Shown: one piece after another, positions 6,201-6,995 of the stretch
Layout: every line of letters starts with the position of its first letter
How positions within the stretch are numbered: the first letter of the stretch is position 1
Source of the DNA: DATIGJ01 sp035644155
GTDB taxonomy: Bacteria; Patescibacteriota; Microgenomatia; Levybacterales; UBA12049
DNA length: 6,995 nucleotides
Assembly: GCA_035644155.1 (NCBI GenBank)
Contig: DASQPC010000015.1
Coordinates: 1 to 6,995, forward strand
Direction: 5' to 3'
The notes under the pieces: generated by a model
Told to the model about the DNA's origin: nothing
Seen by the model: only the letters and a program-made list of their open reading frames with translations
The model's database searches: none
Position numbers and translations under genes: made by a program

Positions 6201-6995
6201 CGGCAACAGCGTTTTTATAACGATCACGATCTGATAAGTCAGGAATATCTGGATTGGGATATGCTTCTCTCCACGCAAGCATACTTAAGAGATAATTAGC
6301 TGCTTGATCTTTTGTCATACCTGAATTTTCAGCCTTTGTAAAATATCCTTCTACTGTTGCTTCTACCTGTTCTCTGTTTTTTGCAGGTAGAGGTGAGCTA
6401 TCGCCGGTTAAGAAATCGATAAGTTTACTTTGTGTGAGTGGCTCACGAGACGGTAAGAGGATATCACCTTCATATGGAATATTTGGTACACCTACAAAAG
6501 AATTTTCGTCGTCAGCATTTCTAAAGACTTCATAGACATGTCCTTCTACAATGCTGAATTGTGGGAAGAAGCCTCTATATGCGCTTGCAGGTACTGGTGC
6601 ATACAAGCTCTCTTGACGAGAATATTTCTCTAGATAGTCTTGAATTAATTTCTTTCGTTCTTCCAAAGCGGGCGAAACGCTTTCTGTTGTGTCTCCTGCC
6701 TCAGCGGTGTCTATGATTTCAGGAGTAGGAGTTTCGCCAGTCTCTTCTATTGGTGCTACATCAGGTCTCGGGCCAGGTGGAGGGGGCTCATTCTCTGGTG
6801 AGTAAACTGGAGGTGGGGTAGGCCCTTGCATATCTCGTAGCATGCGTGTGACATCAACACTGTGAGAGAGGAATTCTAGCCAGCGCAAATGATGAGGTTG
6901 CAGTCGTCCTTCTTCAAGGACTGCTCTGAGTTCTGTTTCTCTTCTGTTCCAGAAAGTATTGAAGCTAGCTCCATCAAATTCTCCGTCTGGTGTGT
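3211..6995 (-). CDS. Giant multidomain protein of unknown function with degenerate PP2C-like domain, 5' partial
   Basis: I do not recognise this gene. The frame is open from the TAG at 3211-3213 to the right edge, giving at least 1260 codons (first complete codon 6993-6991); residue numbers below count from there. A TTG at 6888 is not a credible start, because 35 in-frame codons of similar composition precede it. Layout by eye: a mixed segment (1-55); a Pro- then acid-rich linker (about 57-113, with PTPPPVYSPENEPPPPGP); helical and beta segments (about 115-520); a PP2C-like domain (about 520-720); a charged linker (about 720-757); and a mostly helical C-terminal half with a beta module (about 1005-1045) and a Glu/Gln-rich probable coiled coil (about 1055-1095). 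There is a single cysteine, in LLALCSTL, and no transmembrane segment is visible, so it is probably cytosolic. It converges on the ribosomal operon and is not part of it. Promoter, true N-terminus and same-strand neighbours lie outside the window. Confidence 0.85.
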   Translation of the reverse strand, partial: TPDGEFDGASFNTFWNRRETELRAVLEEGRLQPHHLRWLEFLSHSVDVTRMLRDMQGPTPPPVYSPENEPPPPGPRPDVAPIEETGETPTPEIIDTAEAGDTTESVSPALEERKKLIQDYLEKYSRQESLYAPVPASAYRGFFPQFSIVEGHVYEVFRNADDENSFVGVPNIPYEGDILLPSREPLTQSKLIDFLTGDSSPLPAKNREQVEATVEGYFTKAENSGMTKDQAANYLLSMLAWREAYPNPDIPDLSDRDRYKNAVAGYLSNPVDGEAPDITNNNIYAYLRDTGFLPLLNRIHNPNAAWYDRERLLPPILNHHRLAYNTLEDLMEERSNSGTVESASPPLTLEFFNALPQLRSANEQTAGMEPGTPGARIRYSPNFAIDPLNPKEAETTYLGIHPDYGLIFSNSEVGSSQVGTYGQAGAGKDVSQPTPEFATIRAIEQNGILFDIVSLTLDTTQTLREIKVTLQARNGKTRSLSVNDLLRGINEKRYQIIHEPEQPASNDEAPSRTTGEVFLPDRGVGGVSSEGISPDNLHYTLVAKTEKDIGDNSQFTIAGIFTGERGEGFDRQLNNAIRLTLETDSIPFSQTLNNIMIGGALTPIATPVNGALVLLTDSNQLLIESSDNFGVVLDSNGQAVILSTDDATPQEGPAIKQKTITPEDRKVIVAGDGLWSVLSPQDALTLIHTETNPVQAARQLEAEARRLGATGELAIVILHLNQSENKPKEEKTEAEAQTGVDMVTGIAGEPDRTSEYFVEEVPKSFNIDPEASYTYLPDGGLPDKPDPNRELYAQEKDNPRFQKVKNNTNSELLALCSTLAETSDDQGRLYKTVANAVVQLAYQRPEMISAWFDAQQVTSGNKGDFDEMWFEERLPALREALDSGQITATHQQWIQFLSDQVALAPLLKDIKGSTQSLTVADILKADNTEHADADISEELRKKRNNARAYLADKLNNNEWTQEENALMDALATLETKIFARALITLGQNIDEATKNHQQKNLLLIDGKPTILAGVDYDPDSKTYHVRFDNDPTPLPLDVFLDKLKNPRDTLLSPFVVKELDDNADRETQMKQVEQEMSTMKDEQRELLLEQSRQALDADMPLEDVLRAVNPDRKQTKELNNMLHFVDENYPKLPHLNLIKERIATLTRRAPLRYHIPQAEAAVMFTDLLEFIGTHPDIVGENPKQSSDENLQKALFELVQQRAQHFNISLPNRDAQEATNIASHFILNNREQKLQMNDTNHRRAITQFLFAFYAAGELKRL
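4835..5430 (-). other. PP2C/PPM-like domain with altered metal-site motifs (probable pseudophosphatase)
   Basis: Within the giant protein, about 200 residues follow the motif order of PP2C phosphatases, which normally remove phosphate from Ser/Thr using two metal ions held by aspartates. The order is: GISPDN where PP2C has the NEDA-type motif; FTIAGIFTGERGEGFD (about 5295-5327) where FAVFDGHGG is expected; the pair LLIESSDNFGVVL and NGQAVILSTDD where PP2C has VANVGDSRAVL and its following strand; VIVAGDGLWSVLSPQDAL, a near-perfect LASDGLWDVLS motif with its aspartate at 4978-4980; and GATGELAIVILHL at the end, where GSTDNITVVVV is expected. The DG of the first motif is TG, GD of the third is SD, and the final DN is GE; only the DGLW aspartate is clearly kept. 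The motif order is read directly; fold and loss of catalysis are inferred from knowledge of the PPM family. Confidence 0.6.

Noticed and set aside
6886..6888. TTG as the start codon of the giant - strand gene
   Set aside because: The same frame stays open for 35 more codons to the window edge, with protein-like composition (for example FNTFWNRRETELRAVLEEG). The gene is therefore truncated by the window and the TTG is internal.
1..6995. Recoding of UGA (as in some candidate phyla)
   Set aside because: No gene here ends in TGA, but none contains an in-frame TGA either, and all conserved proteins read through cleanly with the standard code. Absence of TGA stops in seven genes is weak evidence.
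1..6995. tRNA, rRNA or riboswitch genes
   Set aside because: Nearly all bases are coding and no cloverleaf, rRNA motif or known aptamer pattern was seen in the few gaps.

Overview
The window has two unlike halves. Bases 1-3192 are the distal end of a bacterial ribosomal-protein/RNA polymerase alpha operon, all on the + strand: rpsK (3' end only), rpsD, rpoA, rplQ, rplM, rpsI. Bases 3211-6995 are one very long open frame on the - strand that runs off the right edge. It encodes a large soluble multidomain protein of unknown function. The two units converge, with only 18 bp between their stop codons.

The organism is a bacterium with moderately AT-rich DNA that uses the standard code; all seven stop codons are TAA or TAG and no gene has in-frame TGA. 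A cysteine-free (zinc-free) S4, a short alpha subunit, L13-S9 placed directly after L17, weak or absent Shine-Dalgarno sites, and a giant uncharacterised cytosolic protein beside the operon together suggest a Candidate Phyla Radiation (Patescibacteria) genome, perhaps Microgenomates-like. That is an inference from gene content and style; a phylogeny of the ribosomal proteins would settle it.

The operon genes work together. S11, S4 and S9 are 30S proteins, L17 and L13 are 50S proteins, and alpha is the assembly platform of RNA polymerase. Two non-coding elements interrupt the packing. In the rpsD-rpoA gap lies a strong promoter-like sequence (TTGAAT, 17 bp, then TGTTATAAT) placed so that transcription would begin at or just before the rpoA ATG, giving a leaderless or near-leaderless message. 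The 102-bp rpoA-rplQ gap is filled by an unusual inverted array of 7-bp units (GTCAAAA on the left, TTTTGAC on the right), which folds in register into a 31-pair imperfect stem followed by a T run.

The most novel content is the - strand protein (at least 1260 residues). It has a proline/acid-rich N-terminal linker, helical segments, several short beta-rich modules, and in its middle what looks like a complete but degenerate PP2C (PPM) phosphatase fold. Three of the usual metal-site motifs are altered and one is kept, which points to a pseudophosphatase or binding domain. The gene's 5' end and promoter are outside the window.
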